Below are positions 34,278-42,714 of a DNA stretch of 64,000 nt, piece after piece. Numbering within the stretch: position 1 is the first letter of the stretch; each line of letters opens with the position of its first letter. The notes under the pieces are model-generated. The model was not told the origin of the DNA and searched no databases. It worked only from the letters and a program-made list of their open reading frames with translations. Source of the DNA: Chloroflexota bacterium (GTDB lineage Bacteria; Chloroflexota; Dehalococcoidia; Lucifugimonadales; JADFKI01); the NCBI GenBank assembly GCA_009840355.1, contig VXNZ01000009.1:1-64000 (forward strand), in the 5' to 3' direction. The translations under genes were made by a program, and so were the position numbers.

Positions 34278-34305
34278 ACGCGATTAGGCATACGCGATTA
34301 GGCAT
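34278..34305. repeat. Exact 14-bp tandem duplication in the apt leader
   Basis: ACGCGATTAGGCAT occurs twice head to tail (34278-34291, 34292-34305), just after the apt promoter and before the start codon. It is one of several exact two-copy tandem duplications of 11-16 bp seen next to genes here. Confidence 0.8.
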
Positions 34306-34326
34306 ACTATTAACGGTGTTATCTGA

Positions 34327-34851
34327 ATGCAGCTCAATTCTTATATACGAACGATTCAAGACTTTCCGGTGCCGGGCATTTCGTTCAAGGACATTACACC
34401 GCTGCTGGCGGACGCGGACGCGCTGCAATATGCGGTTGACCGCATGCTTGAGCAGTGCGAGCCGATGAGGCCGGATGTGATTGTCAGTATTGAGGCGCGC
34501 GGGTTTCTGCTCGCCGCGCCGATGGCGTATCGCTTGGGCAAGCCGCTCGTGCCGGTGCGCAAGCAGGGCAAGCTACCATACGAGAAGTTCAGCACGAGCT
34601 ACGACCTGGAATACGGCACGGGCACATTGCAGATTCACACGGACGCGATTTCGGATGGACAGCGCGCGCTGATAGTGGACGATCTGCTCGCGACGGGCGG
34701 CACCGTATCCGCGACCGCCGAATTGGTGCGCGAGTGCGGCGGCAACATCGCCGGATACGCCTTCCTCATAGAACTTGCCTTCCTGGACGGAAGAAATAAG
34801 CTTGGCGGCGTTGATGCGGATATTGTATCGCTGATTACTTATGACTCTTAA
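34327..34851 (+). CDS. apt: Adenine phosphoribosyltransferase
   Basis: 174 residues, making AMP from adenine and PRPP in purine salvage. The N-terminal block IRTIQDFPVPGISFKDITPL is characteristic of APRT, IEARGFLLAAPMAYRLGKPL and RKQGKLPYEKFSTSYDLEYG follow, and the PRPP loop is ALIVDDLLATGGT. Length and motifs are complete. It has its own near-consensus promoter and stands alone. Confidence 0.95.
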   Translation: MQLNSYIRTIQDFPVPGISFKDITPLLADADALQYAVDRMLEQCEPMRPDVIVSIEARGFLLAAPMAYRLGKPLVPVRKQGKLPYEKFSTSYDLEYGTGTLQIHTDAISDGQRALIVDDLLATGGTVSATAELVRECGGNIAGYAFLIELAFLDGRNKLGGVDADIVSLITYDS

Positions 34852-35087
34852 ATTGGGAAAGCCCAGAATCGAAGTGGCGCGCGTGTTCCGATATTTTGGA
34901 TTCCTCACTGCGTTTCGGAATGACAAGCAGGCAAATTGGCGATGACGGAATTATGCCACTTGAGAAGATACGCCAATAATAGTCTGACACCCGCCTGAGG
35001 GTCTTACTGGCGGGCTAAAGCGAGAAGGGAAAACCGGTACGGCTGTCGCGCGAAATGCGGATGGCAGAGAAGAAAGGGAGAGTGCTC

Positions 35088-35552
35088 ATGACGACGGATG
35101 TGAACATCGATAATCTGATTGCGGAAGTGGAAGAGGTGGTGGCGAAGGGCATCGCCTATGTGCAGGACAACGCCGAGTCCGAGGTGAAGATAGACATCTG
35201 GACGCCGCGCGAAGTTCTTTGCCACTGGATTTACTGGCACGCTGCAACCGCAGAGGGTATGGAGACCGCCGCGTCCGGCGAGGGACCGCATCGTATCTAC
35301 GCTGACACTGACGAGATGAACGCGCGCTCGGTGGGACGCAAGTCCGGCGTCTCGGTGGCATGGCTGGTGGAAGAGATGGAAGAGCTTCAAGAGCGGCTGA
35401 GCGCGGCGGCGCGCGCAATGCCCGACCCGAACGAAGTGGTGGTCGTCAAGGGCGACGGCAGCTCGGCGACCGGCGTAGAGAGATTGGCAACAATCGTCAG
35501 CCACTGGAACGAGCATCTCGAAGAGATGGCAGAAGCGGCAGCGCAGGCATAG
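35088..35552 (+). CDS. DinB-like four-helix protein
   Basis: About 154 residues beginning MTTDVNIDNLIAEVEEVVAK. It shows the DinB/YfiT-type pattern: DIWTPREVLCHWIYWHAATA in the second helix and VSHWNEHLEEMAEAA near the end, with three or four His residues that could hold a divalent metal. The family includes thiol-dependent transferases and proteins of unknown role. ATG 35088 has GGGAGAG upstream; an in-frame ATG at 35055 is less likely. The gap before it has a CCCGCC/GGCGGG hairpin (about 34988-35014). Confidence 0.65.
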   Translation: MTTDVNIDNLIAEVEEVVAKGIAYVQDNAESEVKIDIWTPREVLCHWIYWHAATAEGMETAASGEGPHRIYADTDEMNARSVGRKSGVSVAWLVEEMEELQERLSAAARAMPDPNEVVVVKGDGSSATGVERLATIVSHWNEHLEEMAEAAAQA

Positions 35553-35672
35553 ATTGCTGCGATTGGCGTGCTGCGATATTGTCCCACCTTCCTAACCTTC
35601 GCCCTAAGGTGAAAATGGACATATCCCGTGCCGTCCTGTTAGCTGCCCGTTAGTTAGCCCGCTGGAGCTTAA

Positions 35673-35701
35673 TTGACAAGTGCGTGTCCGTTTGCAATCA
35701 T
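35673..35701 (+). promoter_or_regulatory. Likely promoter of the cyclic-nucleotide-binding gene
   Basis: A consensus TTGACA (35673-35678) is followed after 17 bases by AATCAT (35696-35701), four of six matches to TATAAT. Transcription would start near 35708, two bases before the first strand of the structured leader. The preceding 35553-35672 has only a CCTAACCTTCGCCC-type repeat. Confidence 0.6.
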
Positions 35702-35709
35702 GCGAACGA

Positions 35710-35781
35710 GGAGACACACGGTGTTGCTTCGTGGTTCAGTGCGCTGAACACGGTCGCAAGACCGGCTGATTTGCCGTCTCC
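35710..35781 (+). ncRNA. Candidate structured 5' leader RNA
   Basis: GGAGAC (35710-35715) can pair with GTCTCC (35776-35781), closing a domain that contains three hairpins: CACG/CGTG (35717-35720 with 35730-35733), GTTCAG/CTGAAC with a TGCG loop (35734-35749), and CGGTC/GACCG with a GCAA tetraloop (35751-35764). CGGC/GCCG (35763-35766 with 35773-35776) could form an alternative. The domain begins at the predicted transcript start and ends 69 bases before the gene's ATG. I could not match it to a known riboswitch class, so it is a prediction from base pairing only. Confidence 0.5.
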
Positions 35782-35850
35782 AACTTCCGCTTGATTCTGG
35801 ATACACGCGGCTACTTTATGGTTGCTGTGGGGCTTGTGCAGGGAGATAAC

Positions 35851-36360
35851 ATGGTCTATCGCACTAATGTCAGGTACATAACGCACTTCCTGCGCGAAGT
35901 CGATATGTTCAGCGGCTTGTCCGAGCGCAATTTGGACCGCATTGCGTCGCTGTGCGAAGAGCATACATTCGCTCCCGGTGAAACCCTAGGCACGCAGGAC
36001 GAACGCGGCGCGCGCCTGTTCGTCATCCGCGAAGGCGAGATTGCGGCAAGCGTCGGCTCGCAGGACACGGGCGTTGTGGTGCGAACGGTGCGCAGCCACG
36101 AGACATTTCCCATTGCCATACTGATGGAGCCGCCGCTGCTCGTTACCACGACGGAGGCGGTAACAGAAGTCAGCGCGTTCGTGATACCGCGCGTCCGGCT
36201 GATGGAACTGTGCGAACTTGAACCCGAAATCGGCATGCACATTTACAGGGCTAGCTGCGGCATCATAATGAACCGCTACCGGTACACGCTCGCTATGCTG
36301 TCGGACAGCGCGGGGCATCAGGCGCGGCTTAAACCGGTTTGGCGCGGCGCGGAAGTGTAG
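35851..36360 (+). CDS. Cyclic-nucleotide-binding-domain protein without DNA-binding domain
   Basis: About 169 residues. FLREVDMFSGLSERNLDRIA, then LCEEHTFAPGETLGTQDERG and ARLFVIREGEIAASVGS are the opening strands of a CRP/PKA-type cyclic-nucleotide-binding domain. The phosphate-binding cassette is poorly conserved (PIAILMEPPLLVTTTEAVTE), so nucleotide binding is uncertain. After the domain only a short helical tail follows (MNRYRYTLAMLSDSAGHQ); there is no winged helix. ATG 35851 has GGGAGA upstream; earlier starts lack this. It may sense a ligand and act through protein contact. A structured leader lies just upstream. Confidence 0.75.
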   Translation: MVYRTNVRYITHFLREVDMFSGLSERNLDRIASLCEEHTFAPGETLGTQDERGARLFVIREGEIAASVGSQDTGVVVRTVRSHETFPIAILMEPPLLVTTTEAVTEVSAFVIPRVRLMELCELEPEIGMHIYRASCGIIMNRYRYTLAMLSDSAGHQARLKPVWRGAEV

Positions 36361-36397
36361 CATATTCAACGAATGCGAAAGCAGGCAAAAGCAAGCC

Positions 36398-36574
36398 ATG
36401 GCGGACGCCGTGATTTACACAGAAAATAGGCGCCTAATTATCCGGCAGAGGAACGAAGACAGGCCCACAACGGGCAGACAAACACTAACGACAAACTCGG
36501 AAATATCAGAAGAAGTCACGACAATGGACAAAGCCGCCGCAGAGCGCCGGCGACACAAAAGGGATCGACGATGA
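36398..36574 (+). CDS. Doubtful 58-codon reading frame
   Basis: A short frame in the 239-bp gap before the kinase-like gene starts MADAVIYTENRRLIIRQRNE and ends RRRHKRDRR. It is basic, has no recognised motif and no convincing ribosome-binding site. Codon choice (CTA, ATA, AGG) differs from neighbours. It may be noise; otherwise I see nothing in this gap. Confidence 0.2.
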   Translation: MADAVIYTENRRLIIRQRNEDRPTTGRQTLTTNSEISEEVTTMDKAAAERRRHKRDRR

Positions 36575-36599
36575 CTGGGAGGAAAACAGGAGGTGCATC

Positions 36600-37316
36600 A
36601 TGACGGTTGTAGCGTTAGGTGGACTAGCGGGTGCAGGCGCCAGAACGATGGGACCTATACTTGCAGAAAAAATGGGAGCCGACTATGTTGACCGGCTCAT
36701 CTTGACCAATGTTGCTCGGCATGTGGGCGCGACCGTAGAGGCGTTGCACCAGCGCGAAGAACGACCTCCAACCCGCGGCGAACGATTCACCCGATTCTTG
36801 CAGCGCGTGCTGGAACGATCCGCAGTTACGGGCGCAGGCGGCGACCCATACTTCGGACCGGGCGTGGCGGCGTTCCTGACGGAAGAGTACGAAGACCTGC
36901 CTGAACCGACCGTTACGCGCGGGCACGAACTCGAAGACGAGAAGTACATCGAAGGCGTGCAGCACGCCATCAGCGACATGGCGACGGACGAGAACATCGT
37001 GATGGTCGGGCGCGGCTGCTATTACATCCTGAAAGACGCGCCGAATGTGCTGCGCGTTGGCATCGAGGCGGAGATCGAGGACCGCGCGGCAACTATCGCA
37101 GAGCGTGAACGGCTCAGCATCGACGAAGCGATTAGAACGGTTTCAGCCCGAGACGAAGCACGACAGTACTTCTTCAACCGCTTCTTCGACATCGAAAACC
37201 CGGACGCGCCGGAGTTCTTCCACTTCGTGATAAACACCAGCCACATACCTCAGGATTACGCCATCAAGATGATACTGGACGCGGTGGAAGCGCTGCGCGC
37301 GGGTGAGTTGAAGTAG
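36600..37316 (+). CDS. Cytidylate-kinase-like family protein
   Basis: 238 residues of the cytidylate-kinase-like group (PF13189). The start TVVALGGLAGAGARTMGPIL is a modified P-loop in which the usual lysine is replaced (GAGART), followed by ADYVDRLILTNVARHVG. The lid-like region is RVGIEAEIEDRAATIAERER with VSARDEARQYFFNRFFDIEN. Members are nucleotide-binding proteins of mostly unproven activity. GGAGG lies six bases before the start. It may be co-transcribed with the cyclic-nucleotide-binding gene 240 bp upstream. Confidence 0.78.
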   Translation: MTVVALGGLAGAGARTMGPILAEKMGADYVDRLILTNVARHVGATVEALHQREERPPTRGERFTRFLQRVLERSAVTGAGGDPYFGPGVAAFLTEEYEDLPEPTVTRGHELEDEKYIEGVQHAISDMATDENIVMVGRGCYYILKDAPNVLRVGIEAEIEDRAATIAERERLSIDEAIRTVSARDEARQYFFNRFFDIENPDAPEFFHFVINTSHIPQDYAIKMILDAVEALRAGELK

Positions 37317-37389
37317 CGCGGGCATTAGCTAATTCACCCCAATCCCATCAACAGGATAAGCAGAATGGGTGGGTTAGGATGGGACAGAT

Positions 37390-37571
37390 GAGACGATCTC
37401 ACAAATCCCTAATGTTGTCTTTCCGAACGCATTGAGGAATCTGAAGCATGTCCCTGCGAAGGCAGGGATCATTGCATGCAAACCTGTTTCCGACTTTAGT
37501 TCTCGCTTCGCTCGAAATGACAGGCATAAGTCGCAAATGACAGCTATAAATTGCAATTGTGAAATCATCTC
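37390..37571. repeat. MITE-like element with terminal inverted repeats, copy 3
   Basis: GAGACGATCTCACAAAT (37390-37406) and ATTGTGAAATCATCTC (37556-37571) are degraded versions of the ends of the copy at 34062. The interiors of the two copies are alike (AGGAATCTGAAGCATGTCCC, GCGAAGGCAGGGATCATTGC). It occupies most of the 37317-37683 gap. The dppD promoter starts 15 bases after it. Confidence 0.82.
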
Positions 37572-37585
37572 GAAAATGGCGGCGG

Positions 37586-37614
37586 TTGCGCTTATGGCAA
37601 CCTTTGGCTAGAAT
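37586..37614 (+). promoter_or_regulatory. Likely promoter of the dipeptide-type ATPase genes
   Basis: TTGCGC (37586-37591), 17 bases, TAGAAT (37609-37614). It lies 70 bases before the ATG at 37684. Confidence 0.55.
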
Positions 37615-37683
37615 AGCGCACATCAGGGCGATAGACAGCGCGGCAGGGGCGGCGGCGCTCAAGCTCATTTGGGAGACGAGCCT

Positions 37684-38673
37684 ATGGCACTACTAGAAAT
37701 AAAGGACCTCGCTACCTACTTCTTCACGCAGGAAGGCGTAGTTAAAGCGGTTGACGGCGTGAGCTACGAAGTCGAAGAGGGCGAAGTGCTGGGCGTCGTG
37801 GGCGAAAGCGGCTGCGGCAAAAGCGTAACCGCGCTATCCATCATGCGCCTCGTGGCGAACCCGCCGGGCAGAACCGTCGGCGGGGAGGTCGTCTTTGACG
37901 GGGAAGATTTGCTGCTGATGGACGACTCCGAAATGCGGAACGTGCGCGGCAACAAAATCGCGATGGTCTTTCAAGAGCCGATGACATCGCTCAATCCGGT
38001 GCTGACCATCGGCAGGCAGCTCACTGAGACGCTGGAACTGCACTTGGGCATGTCGAAAGAACAGTCTAGGTCGCGCGCTGCGGAATTGCTGCAACTGGTG
38101 GGCATACCGGACGCGGAAAACCGGCTGAAGGACTATCCGCACCAGTTCAGCGGCGGTATGCGTCAGCGTGTGATGATAGCGATGGCGCTGAGTTGCAATC
38201 CGCGTCTCATCATCGCGGACGAGCCCACGACCGCGTTGGATGTTACCATCCAGGCGCAGATTCTTGAGCTTATGCAGGACCTTGCCGCGCAGTTCGGCAC
38301 GGCTATGATAATCATCACGCACAACCTCGGCGTTGTCGCGCGCTATGCCGACCGCGTGAATGTGATGTACGCGGGCAAGATTATCGAGACCGGCAAGGCG
38401 AGCGAGATATACCACAACCCGCACCATCCCTACACGATGGGCTTGCTGGCGTCTGTGCCGCGTCTTGACGAAGCGGAGCGCGCCCGATTGGAAGCAATCG
38501 AAGGTCTGCCGCCCAACCTCGTGAACATGCCGCAGGGCTGCTCGTTCGCGCCTCGTTGCCGGTACGCCTACGAGAAGTGCTTGGAAGAAGCGCCCACACT
38601 CGCCGAAGTCGAATCGGGACATGAGGCGTCTTGCTGGCGCGCGCATGAGTTGAGCCAACTAGCGCACGCCTAA
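37684..38673 (+). CDS. Peptide/nickel-type ABC transporter ATPase, DppD/OppD
   Basis: About 329 residues. Walker A is GESGCGKS at 40-47, the ABC signature is [20 protein letters not shown], Walker B is [14 protein letters not shown], and the family's C-terminal oligopeptide/dipeptide extension is present with its cysteine cluster ([14 protein letters not shown]). ATG 37684 has GGGAGACG upstream. The partner ATPase gene follows 15 bases later. Permeases and a binding protein of the matching family are 6-11 kb downstream (45551-49492), so this ATPase pair probably serves them. Confidence 0.93.
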   Translation: MALLEIKDLATYFFTQEGVVKAVDGVSYEVEEGEVLGVVGESGCGKSVTALSIMRLVANPPGRTVGGEVVFDGEDLLLMDDSEMRNVRGNKIAMVFQEPMTSLNPVLTIGRQLTETLELHLGMSKEQSRSRAAELLQLVGIPDAENRLKDYPHQFSGGMRQRVMIAMALSCNPRLIIADEPTTALDVTIQAQILELMQDLAAQFGTAMIIITHNLGVVARYADRVNVMYAGKIIETGKASEIYHNPHHPYTMGLLASVPRLDEAERARLEAIEGLPPNLVNMPQGCSFAPRCRYAYEKCLEEAPTLAEVESGHEASCWRAHELSQLAHA

Positions 38674-38688
38674 TTTTGGGAGAGTCTG

Positions 38689-39714
38689 ATGACGACATAC
38701 ACCGATAACGGCCACGACAATGATGTCCTGCTGGAAGTGCGAAATCTGAAGATGTACTTCCCGGTAACTTCGGGCATATTCTTCCAGCGAAAGATTGCCG
38801 ATGTGAAAGCCGTGGACGATGTGAGCTTCTTCATCCGCAAAGGCGAGACGCTGGGGCTGGTCGGCGAAAGCGGTTGCGGCAAGACCACGACCGGACGCTG
38901 CATCCTGCAGCTGTACAAGCCGACCGAGGGCGACATCATCTTTGAGGGCGAAGACCTGAACGAGCTGGACGGCAGGGCGATGCGCGAGATGCGCCGCAAG
39001 GTGCAGGTCATTTTCCAGGACCCGTACGGATCGCTGAATCCGCGCATGACATGCGGCGACATCGTAGGCGAGCCGCTCATCGTGCACAAATTGACATCTT
39101 CCAAGCAGGAGTACCGCGACCGCGTTACCGAGCTGCTGCAAACGGTAGGGCTGAACCCGTACATGGCAGACCGCTACCCGCACGAGTTCAGCGGTGGACA
39201 GCGCCAGCGCATCGGCATCGCGCGCGCGCTTGCGGTCAACCCTAGCTTCATCGTCTGCGACGAGCCGGTGTCCGCGCTCGACGTGTCCATTCAGGCGCAG
39301 GTAATCAACCTGCTCGAAGACCTGCAAGACCAGTTCGGGTTGACATACTTGTTCATCGCGCACGACTTGTCCGTTGTGCGGCACATCAGCGACCGCATCG
39401 CGGTAATGTATCTCGGGCACATCGTGGAGATAGCCGATCGCAACGAGCTATACGAAAACCCGATGCACCCGTACACAAAGGCGCTGCTGTCAGCCGTGCC
39501 GATTCCTGACCCGGTCGTTGAGCAGCAGCGCGAGCGCATCATCCTGACGGGCGACGTGCCCAGCCCGATGAACCCGCCGTCCGGCTGCGTCTTTCACACA
39601 CGCTGCCCGGACATGATTGGGGACTGCCAGCTAGAAGTCCCCGAACTGCGCGAAGTAGCTCCCGACCACTGGGTATCCTGCATCCGCGTGGAAGGGTACG
39701 ACACGGCAGTGTAG
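38689..39714 (+). CDS. Peptide/nickel-type ABC transporter ATPase, DppF/OppF
   Basis: 341 residues with Walker [13 protein letters not shown] (59-66), Q-loop [16 protein letters not shown], signature [19 protein letters not shown], Walker [20 protein letters not shown]-loop [10 protein letters not shown], and the C-terminal cysteine motif [21 protein letters not shown] lies just upstream of the ATG. It forms a heterodimer with the preceding DppD-type ATPase in this family. A terminator follows at 39748. Confidence 0.94.
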   Translation: MTTYTDNGHDNDVLLEVRNLKMYFPVTSGIFFQRKIADVKAVDDVSFFIRKGETLGLVGESGCGKTTTGRCILQLYKPTEGDIIFEGEDLNELDGRAMREMRRKVQVIFQDPYGSLNPRMTCGDIVGEPLIVHKLTSSKQEYRDRVTELLQTVGLNPYMADRYPHEFSGGQRQRIGIARALAVNPSFIVCDEPVSALDVSIQAQVINLLEDLQDQFGLTYLFIAHDLSVVRHISDRIAVMYLGHIVEIADRNELYENPMHPYTKALLSAVPIPDPVVEQQRERIILTGDVPSPMNPPSGCVFHTRCPDMIGDCQLEVPELREVAPDHWVSCIRVEGYDTAV

Positions 39715-39747
39715 AGCGCGCGGGCATATACGCGCCAGTCGCATTAA

Positions 39748-39786
39748 GAGAAGAGGGCGTTCAAGGATGAGCGCCCTTCTCTTTTT
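39748..39786 (+). terminator. Rho-independent terminator after the ATPase pair
   Basis: GAGAAGAGGGCG (39748-39759) pairs with CGCCCTTCTC (39772-39781), with a two-base bulge, followed by TTTTT. It closes the dppDF transcript and shows that the two ATPase genes are transcribed apart from the distant permeases. Confidence 0.85.
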
Positions 39787-39841
39787 GTCCATTCGTGCCG
39801 TTCAATTTGCCTATCTTCCTAGGAAATTAGGCCCAATAGAT

Positions 39842-40016
39842 TAGGTTCTGTGGACATTTGCGTCATTCCTGTGAAAACGGGAATCAAGAATCTCAAAACG
39901 CAGCCATTTTATCTCATTAACTCTGCTTGCAGACACTGGATTCCTGCTCCCTGCCTTCGCAGGGACATGCTTCGCAGGAATGACGGGATGTAATGGTGAA
40001 ATGTCAACACAACCTA
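39842..40016. repeat. Second type of inverted-repeat element
   Basis: TAGGTTCTGTGGACATTT (39842-39859) and AAATGTCAACACAACCTA (39999-40016) are near-perfect terminal inverted repeats (16 of 18). The interior contains GTCATTCCTGTGAAAACGGG and the nested GCAGGGACATGCTTCGCAGG, with GGAATGACGGG at the right. It shares the GGAATGAC inner sequence with the other elements but has different ends. The rest of 39787-40173 is non-coding. Confidence 0.75.
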
Positions 40017-40173
40017 GAACGCGCACAAAGAGCGCTAGTCTTGAACTGATGCCACAATTCTGATTGTTGCCCATCCACTTCCCGCCTATGCCCCCTGCCC
40101 GTCCTGCCCCATCCCATCGCTTTATGATACATTATGCGCTATCACAGCAGTCACAGAACGGGAGGATGTGTAT

Positions 40174-42498
40174 ATGCTCGACTACAAGCCTAATATGGTT
40201 TTGTCTAACGAAGAGTTCAAGGTCGTGGGGACGCGGCCGGTGCGACACGATGGCGTGGACAAGGTTACGGGACGCGCTCGGTATGCGGCGGATACGGCTA
40301 TGCCGGGACTGCTGTATGCGAAGGTCGTGCGCAGCCCGCATGCTCACGCGCGTATTCGAGACATCGATGCCAGCCGGGCGCTCGCGCTGCCGGGCGTGCA
40401 TGCGGTCGTGACGGCTGCCGATTTTCCTGAGGCGTCCGCGGAGTTCATCGATCAGGAAGAGGGCGCGGCGGTGAATTATGGCTTTTTCAGCCGAAATATC
40501 ATGGCGCGCGAGAAGGCGCTTTACATGGGACACGCGGTCGCGGCAGTCGCGGCGGCGAGCCAGCATCTCGCGGAAGAAGCGGCGATGCTCATCGATGTGG
40601 ACTACGAAGTGCTGACGCCGGTCATTAACGCGACAGACGCGATGGCGGACGGCGCGCCCATCCTGCACGAACGGCTGGTCACGATGGCAAGCCCAGCGTT
40701 CCGCTCCGGCGGCTACGGCGACAGCGACGAGCAGACGAATGTATCCAACCACTTCGTCTTCGACGACGGCGATGTGGAGCAGGGCTTCGCAGAGGCGGAT
40801 GTCATCGTCGAGCGCGAGTTCCACACGAAGGCGGTGCATCAGGGCTATATCGAGCCGCACTCGGCGACCGCATTCTGGAACCGCGACGGCAAGCTGACCG
40901 TGTGGTGCAGCACGCAGCAGCTCTTCGCATTCCGCGACCACATTTCGGCAGTGCTCGGCATCCCGCTGTCGGATGTGCAAGTCGTGCCGATGGAAATCGG
41001 CGGCGGATTCGGCGGCAAGGGAATGGGCGGGCTGTATTTGGAGCCGGTTGTATCGCTGCTCTCGCGCAAGGCGGGCAGCCGCCCTGTCAAGCTCGCTATG
41101 AGCCGCAAGGAAGTGTTTGAAGGCTCGGGCCCCACATCCGCGACGCACATTACCGTGAAGATGGGCGCGACCAAAGACGGCAGGCTTACGGCTGCGTCCG
41201 CAGCGCTCATCTATGAAGCGGGTGCGTTCCCCGGCTCGCCCGTGCCGTCCGGCTGCCGCACTATGCTCGCGCCGTATGTCATACCCAATGCGCACATTGA
41301 AGGCTTCGATGTGGTGGTGAACACGCAGAAGTCTGCGGCGTATCGCGCACCCGGCTCGCCGGCGGCTGCGTTCGCTGCGGAGTCTGTGGTTGACGAATTG
41401 GCGAACAAGCTTGGCATCGACCCCATCGAGTTTCGCCTGCTGAACGCGTCGAAGGAAGGCACGCGACAGCCTGCCGGTCCCGTATTCCGGCGCATCGGCA
41501 ATGTAGAGATGCTTGAGGCGGCGCGCGACCACGACCACTATCGCACGCCGCTTGAAGGCAAGTACAAGGGCAGAGGCGTGGCGAGCGGCGGCTGGTTCAA
41601 CGGCAGCGGTCCGGCGAGCGCGGTGGCGAGCGTGAATCCGGACGGCACGGTCAGCCTAATCGAAGGCTCGCCGGACATCGGCGGCAGCCGCGCGGTGATG
41701 GCGATACATGTCGCCGAAGTGCTTGGCATCGGCGTCGATGCGGTCAATCCTGCCGTCGTGGACACGGACTCCATCGGCTACTGCTCCGGCGCGGGCGGCA
41801 GCGGCGTAACCTTTAAGACGGGCAGGGCTTGCTACGAGGCGGCGCAGGATGTGAAGCGACAGATGGTCGAGCGCGCGGCGCGCATCTGGGAAATCGACGC
41901 GGACGATGTGGAGTACGATGACGAGACCGCCACGCTGCGCCACAAGCAGGACAGCGAACTGTCGATGACATTCGCACAGCTCGCGCAGCGGCTCAACGGC
42001 ACGGGCGGGCCGGTTGTCGGGCGCGCTACGGTCAATCCCGCCGGTGTGGGCAATGCGTTCGCCATGCACATCGTCGATGTCGAGGTGGATGCGGACACCG
42101 GCAAGGTGGACATACTGCGCTACACGGCGCTGCAGGATGTGGGCAAGGCGATGCACCCGAGCTATGTCGAAGGGCAGCTGCAAGGCGGCGCGGTGCAGGG
42201 CATCGGCTGGGCGCTCAACGAAGAGTATTACTTCGACGACGAAGGGCGCATGCTGAACTCGACATTCCTAGATTACCGCATGCCCGTATCGCTGGATGTG
42301 CCGATGATAGATACCGTGCTGATAGAAGTAGCCAACCCGGGCCATCCCTACGGCGTGCGCGGCGTGGGCGAAGCGTGCATAGTGCCGCCAATGGCAGCAA
42401 TCGCCAACGCCATCAGCAACGCCATCGGCGTCCGCATGACAGAGCTGCCAATGTCGCCCGCCAAGGTAGTGGAGGCGCTGTCGAAGAACGGCAGATAA
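40174..42498 (+). CDS. Molybdenum hydroxylase large subunit (xanthine dehydrogenase/aldehyde oxidase family)
   Basis: 774 residues of the molybdopterin-binding subunit family. The a/b hammerhead domain (VTGRARYAADTAMPGLLYAK, VVRSPHAHARI) precedes the Mo domain: GGGFGGKGMGG, AAYRAPGSPAAAFAAE, GAGGSGVTFKTG and the catalytic glutamate in GVRGVGEACIVPP. The Tyr-Arg-Ala-Pro-Gly motif lacks the AYRCSFR loop of form I CO dehydrogenase, so this is another hydroxylase. Unusually, no FAD (medium) or 2Fe-2S (small) subunit gene is next to it. ATG 40174 has GGAGG eight bases upstream. An FAH-family gene follows, hinting at an aromatic or N-heterocycle breakdown route. Confidence 0.9.
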   Translation: MLDYKPNMVLSNEEFKVVGTRPVRHDGVDKVTGRARYAADTAMPGLLYAKVVRSPHAHARIRDIDASRALALPGVHAVVTAADFPEASAEFIDQEEGAAVNYGFFSRNIMAREKALYMGHAVAAVAAASQHLAEEAAMLIDVDYEVLTPVINATDAMADGAPILHERLVTMASPAFRSGGYGDSDEQTNVSNHFVFDDGDVEQGFAEADVIVEREFHTKAVHQGYIEPHSATAFWNRDGKLTVWCSTQQLFAFRDHISAVLGIPLSDVQVVPMEIGGGFGGKGMGGLYLEPVVSLLSRKAGSRPVKLAMSRKEVFEGSGPTSATHITVKMGATKDGRLTAASAALIYEAGAFPGSPVPSGCRTMLAPYVIPNAHIEGFDVVVNTQKSAAYRAPGSPAAAFAAESVVDELANKLGIDPIEFRLLNASKEGTRQPAGPVFRRIGNVEMLEAARDHDHYRTPLEGKYKGRGVASGGWFNGSGPASAVASVNPDGTVSLIEGSPDIGGSRAVMAIHVAEVLGIGVDAVNPAVVDTDSIGYCSGAGGSGVTFKTGRACYEAAQDVKRQMVERAARIWEIDADDVEYDDETATLRHKQDSELSMTFAQLAQRLNGTGGPVVGRATVNPAGVGNAFAMHIVDVEVDADTGKVDILRYTALQDVGKAMHPSYVEGQLQGGAVQGIGWALNEEYYFDDEGRMLNSTFLDYRMPVSLDVPMIDTVLIEVANPGHPYGVRGVGEACIVPPMAAIANAISNAIGVRMTELPMSPAKVVEALSKNGR

Positions 42499-42714
42499 CG
42501 CTACTTGACGCTTGCCAATTAGCAGGCTGGCGGCGCGCAGAAGAGTAAGTGTGAGACTATCCCATAAGTCCCTACCCCTATGGGGTAACGCACTAACGCA
42601 ATTTACCAAGCGCCGCGAGCCTGACAAACTAACCCAATAGCAAACTACCTGACATATCGACCAACTGACTGACTAACAAACTGACCGACTTACTCCCCAA
42701 AGGACTTTGCCTGA

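Noticed and set aside
34986-35040. Possible cobalamin- or other riboswitch-like leader before the DinB-like gene
   Set aside because: CCCGCC/GGCGGG and AGGGAAAACCGGT look suggestive, but the conserved boxes of cobalamin, SAM, FMN, TPP or glycine riboswitches are missing.
40174-42498. Form I CO dehydrogenase (coxL)
   Set aside because: The AYRCSFR active-site loop is missing, and coxM and coxS are absent.
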